From a virus: DNA of 25,732 nt. A program made the translations under genes and the position numbers. Shown piece after piece: positions 6,857 through 14,699 of the stretch (position 1 is the stretch's first letter; the number at the start of each line of letters is the position of its first letter). Below the pieces are notes generated by a model. It was not told the origin of the DNA and made no database searches. It saw only the letters and a list, made by a program, of their open reading frames with translations. The stretch is from positions 1 to 25,732 of the IMG/VR virus record IMGVR_UViG_3300044949_002002; one strand, written 5' to 3'.

Positions 6857-7236
6857 ACGTCATGCCGGAACCGGACCCGGGCCTGTCGCTCCAGGTCGAC
6901 TCGCGCGGGCTGTCGCTGTACTTGATCAACGGAGCGCCGGGGAACCGGACGAACGTGTACCGCCTCGACGACCTCGACGACTTTCCCCGCCTGTCCGAGC
7001 GGGACCGGGCGATGGTGATGGGGCTGCTCGAGGGAGATCACGTCGAAGCTGGCTGTGCAGCAGTCGGGGGCGTCGGAGTGACCGCGTCCGAGCTGTTGTG
7101 GGAGGCGTGGTGGGCGCTGGTCGCCGCCGTCGCCGTCACCCTCACCGACATCGCCTGGGGCCGGTGGGCAGCCCCCGACCGCGGCGTCACCCAGCGCGAC
7201 TACGCGCTCGCCGGACCGCCCGGAGCCACTCCGTGA
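6853..7236 (+). CDS. Hypothetical protein with possible membrane segment, 127 aa
   Basis: The gene starts at GTG in a GTGA overlap and ends in another GTGA overlap, placing it in a tightly coupled run of small genes. An ATG three codons later is an alternative start. Residues 1-65 are mixed polar, with SLYLINGAPGNRTNVYRLDDL followed by an acidic-aromatic stretch. Residues 78-100 (LLWEAWWALVAAVAVTLTDIAW) form one hydrophobic segment that could cross a membrane. A separate internal GTG at 7078 could in principle start a shorter product, but the frame is continuous. The family is unrecognised. The location between terminase and portal is typical of variable accessory genes. Confidence 0.5.
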   Translation: MNVMPEPDPGLSLQVDSRGLSLYLINGAPGNRTNVYRLDDLDDFPRLSERDRAMVMGLLEGDHVEAGCAAVGGVGVTASELLWEAWWALVAAVAVTLTDIAWGRWAAPDRGVTQRDYALAGPPGATP

Positions 7237-7583
7237 CCGCGGCGCCGCATCTCCTCGACGCCCCACCCGTCGCCCACGACCGGTTCCCCGTCACCATCAC
7301 CACCCACGGACACCCCGCCGGCCTCCAGCAGGTGCCCGAATGCCGCCTCCTCGTCCTCGGCGGCATCGAGCCGCGCGTCCTCGTCTGGCGCGTCCCCGGC
7401 GAGCCGGTGGTCGACCAGCCGCTCGACCCGGCCGCATCCATGATCGGGAACCCGGTCACCGAATGGATCCTCGCCGACGGTGAGGGCCGCTCCGTGGTCG
7501 TGGCCCGCGGCCGCGGCTGCGCCTGCGGCAACCCGCTCAAGGGGTGGCTGCCCGTCTCCCCGTACACGATGTCGACCTTGTAG
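7233..7583 (+). CDS. Hypothetical protein with CxC motif, 116 aa
   Basis: The start is the GTG in the GTGA overlap at 7233-7236; the longer upstream frame is Arg-rich antisense-type sequence. The protein appears largely beta: FPVTITTHG, CRLLVLGG, RVLVWRVPGEPVVDQ and VTEWILADGEGRSVVVARG. It ends with GRGCACGNPLKGWLP, whose Cys-X-Cys together with an earlier Cys (in PECRLLVLG) might bind metal. No family is recognised. It is followed by a 12-base gap with a good ribosome site for the next small gene. Confidence 0.5.
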   Translation: MTAAPHLLDAPPVAHDRFPVTITTHGHPAGLQQVPECRLLVLGGIEPRVLVWRVPGEPVVDQPLDPAASMIGNPVTEWILADGEGRSVVVARGRGCACGNPLKGWLPVSPYTMSTL

Positions 7584-7595
7584 GGAGCCCCTCGC

Positions 7596-7784
7596 ATGAC
7601 CCTCGAACAGCGCGCCCGCACCATCGCCGACGGCCTGGCGGCGGGGTGCACGCGCACGGAGATCCTCGCCGACGTCGAGCGGCTCCGGTCCGACCTGGAG
7701 CGTCTCGGTCTCGGTGGGTGGTCGATCGGGGAGACGGTCGCGTGCATTCCGGACTGGGCGCAGATCCCGATGGCGAGTGGCTGA
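7596..7784 (+). CDS. Small hypothetical protein, 62 aa
   Basis: The ATG at 7596 has GGGAG at 7583-7587 with eight-base spacing, which supports translation. The peptide is helical in its first 40 residues (EQRARTIADGLAAG, then RTEILADVERLRSDLERL) and ends with a Trp-containing hydrophobic tail. It resembles the short helical proteins often found between phage packaging and portal genes, but has no recognisable domain. The 185 bases after it look noncoding. Confidence 0.5.
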   Translation: MTLEQRARTIADGLAAGCTRTEILADVERLRSDLERLGLGGWSIGETVACIPDWAQIPMASG

Positions 7785-7969
7785 TGGCCCGCGCTGGTTC
7801 ACTCTCCGTGCATGGCCAGGTGAGGGCTGCAGCTTCACAACACGCGAGTGCACACCCGTCGCTGCGGTCTCAAGCGCGCGATGAGCGTCAGCGAGCACGA
7901 GAACACAAGACGTGCCTGACCCGAGGAACCGCCCGGCACACACCGTGACGGTCCCTACCGTCCCCCAAC
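7785..7969. other. Intergenic gap before the DUF1360-like gene
   Basis: No convincing gene is present. A 54-codon frame from 7784 to 7948 has third positions near random, unlike every neighbour. Close to the next start, GACGGT (7947-7952) and ACCGTC (7957-7962) form a short inverted repeat with a four-base loop, possibly an operator or hairpin. This is a plausible place for a promoter of the head operon, but no clear -35/-10 pair is visible. Confidence 0.4.
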
Positions 7970-8284
7970 GTGCCCCACTGGACCCGTGACCCGGCCACCC
8001 TCACCGTGCTCGCCGCCGCGTCCTACCGGGTCACGAGGCTGATCACCACCGACCGATTCCCCCCGGCCATCGCCGCCCGGTCGTGGCTCGAACAGCGCGT
8101 CCCCCCGGCCTACGCCCACGGCGTCACCTGCCCCCACTGCATCGGCTTCTGGGTCGCACTCGCCGCCGTCGCCATCACCGAGACCGCCACGCGCCGCGGC
8201 CACCTCCACCGTGTCCGGCTCGCCGCCGCACCCTGGGCCATCGCCACCGCCATCGGCATCCTCGCCGACCACGAGGTCCACTGA
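7970..8284 (+). CDS. DUF1360-like integral membrane protein
   Basis: The 104-aa protein starts with GTG at 7970; no strong Shine-Dalgarno is visible, and no other start fits the frame better. It shows the DUF1360-type pattern: LAAASYRVTRLITTDRFPP at residues 14-32, then TCPHCIGFWVALAAVA at 53-68. Cys54 and Cys57 sit just before a membrane segment, and a second hydrophobic stretch lies near 84-99. Proteins of this type occur in Gram-positive phages and genomes; their function is not known to me. It ends one base before the portal start, so the two are probably co-translated. Membrane location is inferred from the hydrophobic segments. Confidence 0.7.
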   Translation: MPHWTRDPATLTVLAAASYRVTRLITTDRFPPAIAARSWLEQRVPPAYAHGVTCPHCIGFWVALAAVAITETATRRGHLHRVRLAAAPWAIATAIGILADHEVH

Positions 8285-8285
8285 C

Positions 8286-10883
8286 GTGGGAATCCTCGAC
8301 CGCATCGCCAACCAGATCATCGGCCCCGACCCCACCACCGGGCCCACCTACACCCCCCAGCGGCCGTTGACGGCGTCGGGCGCCCGCGTGAACCTCCGCA
8401 GCCCGTCGCTGGTCCATACGAAGCACCCGGATTGGCAGCAGGCCGCCTGGAACTACCGCGACAGCGTCGACGAACTCCGCTACGCCGCCACCTTCGTCGC
8501 CAGCTCGCTGGGTCGCCTCCGCGTGTTCGCCGCCCAGAACCGGCCCCGCGGCGAAGACCCCTCCCCCCTCGACCCCACCGGCACCATCCCCCAAGCCGTC
8601 GCCGCCGCCGACGGCATCGAGGACGCCACCCGCGCCGCCGCCCTCGCACTCGTCGAACGCCTCAACATCAACGCCCACGGCAACACCCTCCTCGGCCGCA
8701 TGGCCGAAAACTTGGAGATCGCCGGCGAGTGCTACCTCCTCGGCGAACTCGACGACGAAGGCCTCGAACAGTGGTCCATTCGCTCCGTCCGTGAACTCGT
8801 CATCACCCAGGGCGGCGCCCGCCTCGTCGACCCCGCCGGTGGCATGGTCACCCGCGAACTCGACCCCGACCGCGTCGACGTGCTCCGCCTGTGGACCCCG
8901 CACCCCGCGTACGCCGAGTGGCCCGACGCCCCCACCGCTACCCAGCTCGGCACCCTCGAAGGCATGGTGCTGCTGGCCCGCCGAGGCCGCGCCCACGACC
9001 GCTCCCGCATCTCGTCGGGGAAGGCGCTGTTCCTGCCCGAGGAGCTGTCGCTGACCCGGCCGGGTGGCGCACCCGTCGACCCCGCCGAGCCGGGCGTGTT
9101 CGACGACGACGCCGACGACCCGTTCATGGCCAGCCTGATCGAGGCGATGGTCACGCCCATCCAGAACGAGGACGACCCCTCCGCCGTCGTCCCCCTGCTG
9201 ATCCGCGGCCCGTCCATGGCCGGGGACAAGCCGATGAAGGACGTCATCGGCGTCATCAACCTCCACGGCGAAGACCCCAAGGACCTCGACTCCCGCTACG
9301 AAGCCCTCGTCCAACGCCTCGCGCGCGGCCTCGACCTCGCCCCCGAGCGGGTGCAGGGCATGGGGTCGACGAACCACTGGTCGGCGAACACCATCGCCGC
9401 CGACGAGGTGAAGGTCCACATCGAGCCGCGCGCCGAGCGCATGTGCGACGCCCTCACCGCCGCTTACCTGCGGCCGGCGCTCAAGGCCATGGGCATCCCC
9501 GCCGAGCAGCGGAACAAGGTGTGCCTCTGGTACGACCCCGCCGAGCTGGTGCAGAACCCCAACCCGGAGGAGCGCGCCGCCCGCGCCCACGACGCGGGGA
9601 TCATCTCCGACGAGGCCTATCGACGGGAACTCGGGTACGACGCGAAGGACGCTCCGGAGAAGGTGGAGCGGCTCCTGCGGTCGCTGGTGCAGGGCCGCGC
9701 CTACGAGGCCAGCATCCCGTTCATCGTTGGGCTGTCTGGCTTGGACTTCAACGACCCGCAGATCAGAGATGCGATCACGTTCGTGAAGCAGTTCGGGTCG
9801 GCGGCCGGCGGCGGTTCGGCGCCGCGGCAGATCGTGGACGCCACCCCCACCACCGCGCGGCCGGCGGGAGCGCCACCACCCGCGGGAGACCGGCAGGCAC
9901 CACCGGCCCCGGCCGGGGTCACCGCCGCCGCGTCGACGCAGTGGCGGGTCGAGCGGAAGGCCGGCCGGCAGCTCGCCCGCATCGACCGCGACCTCACCAC
10001 CGCGCTGCACGCCCACCTCGAAGCCGCCCTCGACCGCGCCGTGGAGAAGGCCGCGAACCGGCTCCGCGGGCAGCACGCCCGCAAGAGCTCCCCGCTCGTC
10101 GCGAGCTTCCCCGCCGGCGCCGACCCGCGGCCGATCGTCGCCGAAGCCGGACGAGTCATGGCCGGCCCGCTGTCGGACAGCGACCTGTTCGACGACGCCT
10201 TCGGCATGCTCGAACGCGCCTGGCTCCGCGACGCCGACGCTGCGGCCGAGCAGGTCGCCGACATCCTCGACCAGCTGCTGCCCGCCCCGCAGGCGCTCGC
10301 CGCGTCCGCCCGAGCCGACCGGGTCCGCGACGAGCTCCGCACCAACGCCCGCAAGGCGGCGGGGTGGATGCTCACATGGGCGAAGCGGCGCGCCGCCGAG
10401 CTGCTGTACGGCGAGACCGGTGACCAGCAGCCCGTCCCCGTCAGCGTGCCCCGCCGGGTCGTCACCGAGACCGGCGGGGTGCCCGCCCAGCACCCGGGGT
10501 TCGACGACCAGACCGGGCAGCTCGCCCTCGACCCCGCCGGGATCCGACCTGCCGCGTCCGGGCCGGGCACCGGCCAGGTTGCGCTGTCCGAGCTCAAGGT
10601 CGCGGGCGGTGTCGTCATGGGCCACGAGTGGGACTACGGCGTCGCACCCCGCAACACGTTCGAACCGCACCGGCGGCTCGACGAGACGGTGTTCGAGTCC
10701 TGGACAGACCCGCAGCTGAAGGTCGGCGCCGAGGACCGGTGGCTCGGCGCCGAGTACTTCTCGCCCGGCGACCACCAGGGCTGCCGCTGCACCACGGCCC
10801 CCATCGCGATCATCCCGATGGTTGCCGACCCCGACCCCGGCGGCGCCCAGGCGCTGCGTTCGACGATCTTCGGAGGCCAGTGA
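8286..10883 (+). CDS. Portal protein fused to MuF-like minor head domain
   Basis: The 865-aa protein begins with GTG at 8286, preceded by GAGG at 8273-8276. Residues 1 to about 530 match actinophage portal proteins. They include an early NYRDSVDELRYAATFVASSLG helix, WSIRSVRELVI, SALFLP-like ISSGKALFLPEEL, and a stem/crown region with GMGSTNHWSANTIAADEVKVHIEPR. After a Pro/Ala linker (about 525-555) comes a helical MuF-like domain. It ends with GDHQGCRCTTAPIAI near residues 829-843, the His/Cys-X-Cys signature typical of MuF-type proteins. The portal forms the dodecameric DNA channel, and MuF domains act at the portal interior or as injected proteins. Fusion of the two is uncommon relative to separate genes but known. 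The sequence does not reveal whether the product is cleaved. Confidence 0.85.
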   Translation: MGILDRIANQIIGPDPTTGPTYTPQRPLTASGARVNLRSPSLVHTKHPDWQQAAWNYRDSVDELRYAATFVASSLGRLRVFAAQNRPRGEDPSPLDPTGTIPQAVAAADGIEDATRAAALALVERLNINAHGNTLLGRMAENLEIAGECYLLGELDDEGLEQWSIRSVRELVITQGGARLVDPAGGMVTRELDPDRVDVLRLWTPHPAYAEWPDAPTATQLGTLEGMVLLARRGRAHDRSRISSGKALFLPEELSLTRPGGAPVDPAEPGVFDDDADDPFMASLIEAMVTPIQNEDDPSAVVPLLIRGPSMAGDKPMKDVIGVINLHGEDPKDLDSRYEALVQRLARGLDLAPERVQGMGSTNHWSANTIAADEVKVHIEPRAERMCDALTAAYLRPALKAMGIPAEQRNKVCLWYDPAELVQNPNPEERAARAHDAGIISDEAYRRELGYDAKDAPEKVERLLRSLVQGRAYEASIPFIVGLSGLDFNDPQIRDAITFVKQFGSAAGGGSAPRQIVDATPTTARPAGAPPPAGDRQAPPAPAGVTAAASTQWRVERKAGRQLARIDRDLTTALHAHLEAALDRAVEKAANRLRGQHARKSSPLVASFPAGADPRPIVAEAGRVMAGPLSDSDLFDDAFGMLERAWLRDADAAAEQVADILDQLLPAPQALAASARADRVRDELRTNARKAAGWMLTWAKRRAAELLYGETGDQQPVPVSVPRRVVTETGGVPAQHPGFDDQTGQLALDPAGIRPAASGPGTGQVALSELKVAGGVVMGHEWDYGVAPRNTFEPHRRLDETVFESWTDPQLKVGAEDRWLGAEYFSPGDHQGCRCTTAPIAIIPMVADPDPGGAQALRSTIFGGQ

Positions 10884-10888
10884 TGGCG

Positions 10889-11476
10889 TCAATAGCCGTC
10901 GGGAAGACCGTGGTCACGTCGAAACTGTGCGACTGCGGATGCAGCGTCGGTCTCCGTCGGGAAGTAGCCGAGCGCCTTGCGCTTACCACTGAGCGAGGAG
11001 TACGCGACCCAGCTCTTTCGGTCTCGGTTCCAGCTGACACCTCGGAACGCCGAGGTGCCCTTGCCGTTGCGGATCGCTTGGTGGGCGATGTTGCGCTGGT
11101 GTTCGACGATGCGCAGGTTCTCCCGCCGGTCGTCGAGTACCCGGCCGTTGATGTGGTCGCCTTCGCGCGGGTCGCCGTGGCTCAGGCCGAGGACCAGGCG
11201 GTGCAGCAGGATCGTGCGCGAGTCCTGGCGGCCGCCGATGCGCGAGGCAACGTAGCCGGTGCTCGCCATGACGTACCAGTGGAAACCGCGGAGCAGCGGC
11301 TCGTCCTCCGGGGAGTACTGCGCGACGAACCTCTGATCCGTCTTCCAGTGGGTGATGACGAGCAGTCCGGCGTCGTACCGATTTGGGATAGCGTGGGACA
11401 CGTCGACTCCAACCAGTCGGCCACGCCCCCGGGCCGGGTACCAGCCGGTCGCGGGGGTCTCTTGTGCCTCGATCAT
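10889..11476 (-). CDS. HNH homing endonuclease with AP2 DNA-binding domain
   Basis: This 195-aa minus-strand gene sits between portal and protease genes read the other way, with its stop five bases past the portal stop. Residues 91-127 carry the HNH core: His92 in LLHRLVLGL, Asp107-His108 in GDHINGR, and Asn120 in RRENLR. Residues 139-187 (KGTSAFRGVSWNRDRKSW, then ALGYFPTETDAASAVAQF) match the AP2-type DNA-binding domain common in HNH_3 proteins. Free-standing homing endonucleases of this kind cut an allele lacking them and spread by repair. Third codon positions are more mixed than in neighbouring structural genes, which fits recent acquisition. No good ribosome site precedes the ATG, so expression may be weak. 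Confidence 0.9.
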   Translation of the reverse strand: MIEAQETPATGWYPARGRGRLVGVDVSHAIPNRYDAGLLVITHWKTDQRFVAQYSPEDEPLLRGFHWYVMASTGYVASRIGGRQDSRTILLHRLVLGLSHGDPREGDHINGRVLDDRRENLRIVEHQRNIAHQAIRNGKGTSAFRGVSWNRDRKSWVAYSSLSGKRKALGYFPTETDAASAVAQFRRDHGLPDGY

Positions 11477-11494
11477 ACCGAAAGAACGCAGGTC

Positions 11495-11500
11495 AGGAGG
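11495..11500 (+). promoter_or_regulatory. Ribosome binding site AGGAGG for the capsid protease
   Basis: AGGAGG ends five bases before the ATG at 11506. It decides against the in-frame GTG at 11464, which would place 14 extra residues across the start of the minus-strand endonuclease gene. Confidence 0.8.
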
Positions 11501-11505
11501 CTTGC

Positions 11506-12489
11506 ATGACTGAGATGAGCGCCGTTCAGAACGCGGACGGAGGCTGGGAGTTCGCCCAGGCCGTCGTCGCGGCCGGGATCCCGGTCAAGCCCCCGCGAGC
11601 CTGGTTCGACGACCCGCAGCTCGACGGCCCGACTGCTCTCACCGTGACCGCGGATGGGCGGGTCTACGGCCACGCCTGCGCGTGGAACGTCCGCCACATC
11701 GGGCTCCCTGGGAACCGCACCGCGCCCCGGTCCCGGACGAACTACCGGCACTACCTCACCGGGGAGGTCGAGACCGACGACGGCAGCATGGTCGCGACCG
11801 GCCGGATCACCATGGGGGCTGGGCACGCCAGCCTCGACGGTGACATCGTCGCGGCCACCGAGCACTACGACAACGTCTGTTCGGCGATCGCTGATGTGAC
11901 CTGCGGCGAGGACGCACACGGTCTGTGGTTCGCCGGCGCCCTGCGACCCACGGCGACCCCGACCGATGTCCGCGTGCTGCGCGCCTCGTCGGTCTCGGGG
12001 GACTGGCGCGGTATCGGGCAGGGGCTGGAGCTGTGCGGGATCCTCGCAGTCAATATCCCCGGGTTCAGCACCCCGAGGGCGAACATCGCCGCCTCGGGTC
12101 GAGAGGTCACCTCGCTCGTCGCAGCAGGAGTCATCGCACGTTCCGTCAACCCTGAGGAGGAGCCCGTCGTGGCCGCACCCACCCCGCCCCCCGCCCCGCC
12201 CGCCGACGATGTGGCCCCGGCACCGTCGGGGGCGCCGCAGCCCGGGGACATGGTGTCGATCGGTGACACCGGCCTGTCCGGTGAGGTGATCGAGGCCGAC
12301 GAGGACGGCGTGCACGTCGAGGTGGTGTGCTCCCCGGACGACCTGCTGCCGGCGACCCCGGAGGACGCGCTCGCGGCGTCGGCGTGGGGCCGGAAGCTGT
12401 CGGCGACGGTCGCGGCGCAGGGCGCGGAGCTGCGCGGCATGCGGGCGGAGCGGCTGCTGGCCGACCTGCCGATGGGGGAGGGGTCGTGA
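11506..12489 (+). CDS. Capsid maturation protease
   Basis: The 327-aa protein has the actinophage head-protease layout: RAWFDDPQLDGPTALTVT at residues 31-48, GRVYGHACAWNVRHIG at 51-66, then VATGRITMGAGHAS (96-109) with His107. TEHYDN at 118-123 supplies His120, and SSVSGDW at 161-167 supplies candidate serines. From family knowledge these fit a His/Ser-type assemblin-like protease that clips scaffold or capsid precursors; the exact nucleophile cannot be proved here. After residue 225 a Pro/Ala linker leads to a tail with SIGDTGLSGEVIEADEDGVHVEV, a small beta domain, and a helical end. This tail may bind the shell or scaffold. The gene ends in a GTGA overlap with the SGNH gene. Confidence 0.75.
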   Translation: MTEMSAVQNADGGWEFAQAVVAAGIPVKPPRAWFDDPQLDGPTALTVTADGRVYGHACAWNVRHIGLPGNRTAPRSRTNYRHYLTGEVETDDGSMVATGRITMGAGHASLDGDIVAATEHYDNVCSAIADVTCGEDAHGLWFAGALRPTATPTDVRVLRASSVSGDWRGIGQGLELCGILAVNIPGFSTPRANIAASGREVTSLVAAGVIARSVNPEEEPVVAAPTPPPAPPADDVAPAPSGAPQPGDMVSIGDTGLSGEVIEADEDGVHVEVVCSPDDLLPATPEDALAASAWGRKLSATVAAQGAELRGMRAERLLADLPMGEGS

Positions 12490-14585
12490 CCAGTCCGTAT
12501 GGGGTGTTCCCGTCGGGTCCGTTCGATCCGCGGTATGGGCAGTACCGGAACGAGGGTGGGGTGTTCTATCCGCCGGTTCCGACTCGGGTGGAGTCGGCGG
12601 AGGAGGTGCGGGACATCATCGGTGCGGCGCTGCGCGCAGGCACCAACGTCAGCATCGTGGTGGATGACTCCGGGGACACCATCACCATCTCCGCGACCGG
12701 CGGCGGTGGGGGCTCCTACACCGACGAGCAGGTGCGGGACGCGGTAGCGGCTGCGCTGCGCGCCGGGACCGGGGTGACGATCACCAACGACGACGCGGGC
12801 GACACGATCACGATCGCCGCGACTGGCGTCGTGACCGGGCTGGCTGAGCAGCGCGCCGTCACCCTTGCCCGGGCGAAGGGCTCGGCCATGGTCCGGCAGA
12901 TGACCGCTGCCCCGCCGTACGCGCCACTGCTCATGGACTCCCCGCCGGTCGTCACCCACGGCACCTCGGTCACCTCTGGGCTGACTGCTACCTATGGCGC
13001 CGAGCGGGTTCGCTGGACCGGGCCACTGTCCGCGACACCCGCGCTGGCCGGGGCGATGCAGCCGCGCGGTACCACCTCGGGCACTACCGGTGATGCGAAC
13101 TGGAACGCCCGTGCCGCCGAGATGTGGTTCGACTTCGACGGCCGCTACCTCGACCTGAACATGCGCTGCAACGCGTCGGTGCGCTACCGCGTGTGGATCG
13201 ACGGGGAAGCCGCCACCCCCGACTTCGTCCCGCTTCCATCGGGCACCAACGCCAACGGGTTCGTCAAGTTCGACTTCGGCGCCGCCCGCAGGGAGCGGCC
13301 CCGCCGGATCCTGATCGAGTGGGAGGACCAGTCCGCCGCGATCCAGATCCTCGCCATCCGCGCGAACCCCACCGATTACCTCGCCCCGTCCCCCGGTGGG
13401 CAGCGCTGGATCTGGGTCGGCGACTCCCAGGCCCGCGGCACCGGACCCACCCGCGAGTCGTTCGCCTACGCCCGCACCGTCGGCCGGATGCTCGGCATCA
13501 CCGACTTCTGGCACATCGTGTCGTCGGCGCCCGGGACCGGGCTCGTACACGCCAACGACGCCAGCATCGGCAACTACGGCAGCCGAGCCCAGTACGACGT
13601 CATCCCGTACCTGCGGGCCGGGGACATGCTGGTGGTACAGGGCTCGGTCAACGACTACCAGCAGGCCGGCAACGTCGGACCCGCCCTGGCCGCCTACGTG
13701 GAGCAGGTCCGCGCCGCCGTCCCCGACGTCGGCATCATCGTCACCGGCCTGGCCTACATCGGCACCCCGGACGCCGACCGGACCACGATCAACACCGAAC
13801 TGAAGAACAAGGCTGCGGAGTTGGGTCTCCCGTTCGTCGACCCTCTCGATCCACTCGTGTTCGGCGGCACCGGCCGTTCCACTGGCCCCACCGGCGACGG
13901 ACCCGCCGACTGGGGGCGCGCTGCCGACTACACCCACTTCACCGACGCTGGGGCGTGGGTGTTCGGACGACGCCTCGCCGCTCTGATCGGCCGGGCCGTC
14001 GGCATCCCGACCGGCGACCTCAAGCTCAACCGTCAGAGCGTCGGCACGCTCACCCCGGCCCTTCCCTCCGCCACCTACTTCTACCCCGTCTCTGCAGGTG
14101 CCCGCGGCACCTCGGCCATGCTCGGGAACAGCAACATGCGGGCGGCGCCCTGGCAGACCGAGAGGTCCGTGTCGCTGGCCCGGATCGGCGTCGACATCTC
14201 CGGCGCCGGACAGTCCGGTGCAGTCGTGCGGCTCGGGGTCTACGCCGACAACGGCCAGGGCTACCCCGGTGCACTCCTCGTTGACGCCGGGACCGTGGCT
14301 GCCGACACCACTGGCGTGAAGGAAGCGACGATCGCGCTGGCACTCCCGCCCGGGTTGTACTGGCTCGTCGCCTGCGTGCAGGACGCCCCGACCACCCAGC
14401 CCACCGTGCGGACGGTCGCCAACTGGACCCCAGACGTCCCGATCGGGCTGGGCACCGGTACCCCGGTAGCCGACGCCGTCATCGTCGGGTACGCCGCGGG
14501 AGCCCCTGCGGCATTCCCCGCGTCGTTCCCGACCGGCAACGCAGGGTCGGGTTCCGCGGCACGCGTCTTCCTGCGGACCGCCTGA
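12486..14585 (+). CDS. SGNH/GDSL esterase with N-terminal fibre-like repeats, candidate virion-associated deacetylase
   Basis: The 699-aa protein starts at GTG in a GTGA overlap. Residues 39-72 and 81-114 are two copies of a unit containing VRD, AALRAGT and GDTITI. This unit type is familiar from trimeric phage fibre and minor tail proteins. Residues 120-300 are beta-rich. The hydrolase domain follows: block I WVGDSQARG at 310-318 with Ser314, block III QGSVND at 385-390, and block V DYTHF at 481-485 with Asp481 and His484. A second beta-rich domain (510-699) may bind glycan. SGNH enzymes of this type remove acetyl or other esters from polysaccharides. The catalytic set is complete, so activity is plausible. 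The odd point is location: inside the head operon, between protease and capsid. Confidence 0.85.
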   Translation: MTSPYGVFPSGPFDPRYGQYRNEGGVFYPPVPTRVESAEEVRDIIGAALRAGTNVSIVVDDSGDTITISATGGGGGSYTDEQVRDAVAAALRAGTGVTITNDDAGDTITIAATGVVTGLAEQRAVTLARAKGSAMVRQMTAAPPYAPLLMDSPPVVTHGTSVTSGLTATYGAERVRWTGPLSATPALAGAMQPRGTTSGTTGDANWNARAAEMWFDFDGRYLDLNMRCNASVRYRVWIDGEAATPDFVPLPSGTNANGFVKFDFGAARRERPRRILIEWEDQSAAIQILAIRANPTDYLAPSPGGQRWIWVGDSQARGTGPTRESFAYARTVGRMLGITDFWHIVSSAPGTGLVHANDASIGNYGSRAQYDVIPYLRAGDMLVVQGSVNDYQQAGNVGPALAAYVEQVRAAVPDVGIIVTGLAYIGTPDADRTTINTELKNKAAELGLPFVDPLDPLVFGGTGRSTGPTGDGPADWGRAADYTHFTDAGAWVFGRRLAALIGRAVGIPTGDLKLNRQSVGTLTPALPSATYFYPVSAGARGTSAMLGNSNMRAAPWQTERSVSLARIGVDISGAGQSGAVVRLGVYADNGQGYPGALLVDAGTVAADTTGVKEATIALALPPGLYWLVACVQDAPTTQPTVRTVANWTPDVPIGLGTGTPVADAVIVGYAAGAPAAFPASFPTGNAGSGSAARVFLRTA
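12600..12701 (+). repeat. Fibre-like protein repeat, unit 1
   Basis: This codes for residues 39-72 of the SGNH protein. Unit 2 starts 126 bases later. Both share VRD, AALRAGT, a V-I/T core and DxGDTITI. Confidence 0.75.
12726..12827 (+). repeat. Fibre-like protein repeat, unit 2
   Basis: This codes for residues 81-114 of the SGNH protein and matches unit 1 at most hydrophobic and Gly/Asp positions. A Gly-rich hinge (GGGGG) separates the two. Confidence 0.75.
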
Positions 14586-14588
14586 CCC

Positions 14589-14612
14589 CCGGCGCAACTC
14601 ATCTTGCGCCGG
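14589..14612 (+). terminator. Hairpin after the SGNH gene
   Basis: CCGGCGCAA (14589-14597) and TTGCGCCGG (14604-14612) form a perfect 9-bp stem with a six-base loop, four bases after the SGNH stop codon. There is no T-run after it, so it may be an imperfect intrinsic terminator or an RNA-stabilising end. Its position at a convergent junction supports a transcript boundary. Confidence 0.65.
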
Positions 14613-14665
14613 AAACCGCAGCTCACTGCCCCACCGCAACCACACGGTGAGCAGCACTCCCCGCT

Positions 14666-14692
14666 GGCCCGACCCCACCCCGGGGTCGGGCC
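14666..14692 (-). terminator. Hairpin after the minus-strand coiled-coil gene
   Basis: GGCCCGACCCC (14666-14676) and GGGGTCGGGCC (14682-14692) form a perfect 11-bp stem with a five-base loop. It lies eight bases past the stop of the minus-strand gene, as expected for that gene's terminator. No T-run follows on the minus strand. The stem is symmetric, so it could act on both strands. Confidence 0.65.
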
Positions 14693-14699
14693 GGCGCGG

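Noticed and set aside
7784-7948. 54-codon frame with a TGATG overlap after the 62-aa gene
   Set aside because: Third positions are close to random, and the peptide (Arg/His/Ser-rich) has no pattern, so it is treated as intergenic sequence.
8175-10892. 905-codon minus-strand ORF opposite the portal gene
   Set aside because: It mirrors the portal frame and has low-complexity Gly/Ala/Arg composition; no motif was found.
11865-14678. 937-codon minus-strand ORF opposite the SGNH gene
   Set aside because: The plus frame has a complete SGNH catalytic set and fibre repeats. The antisense frame is an artefact of GC-rich codons.
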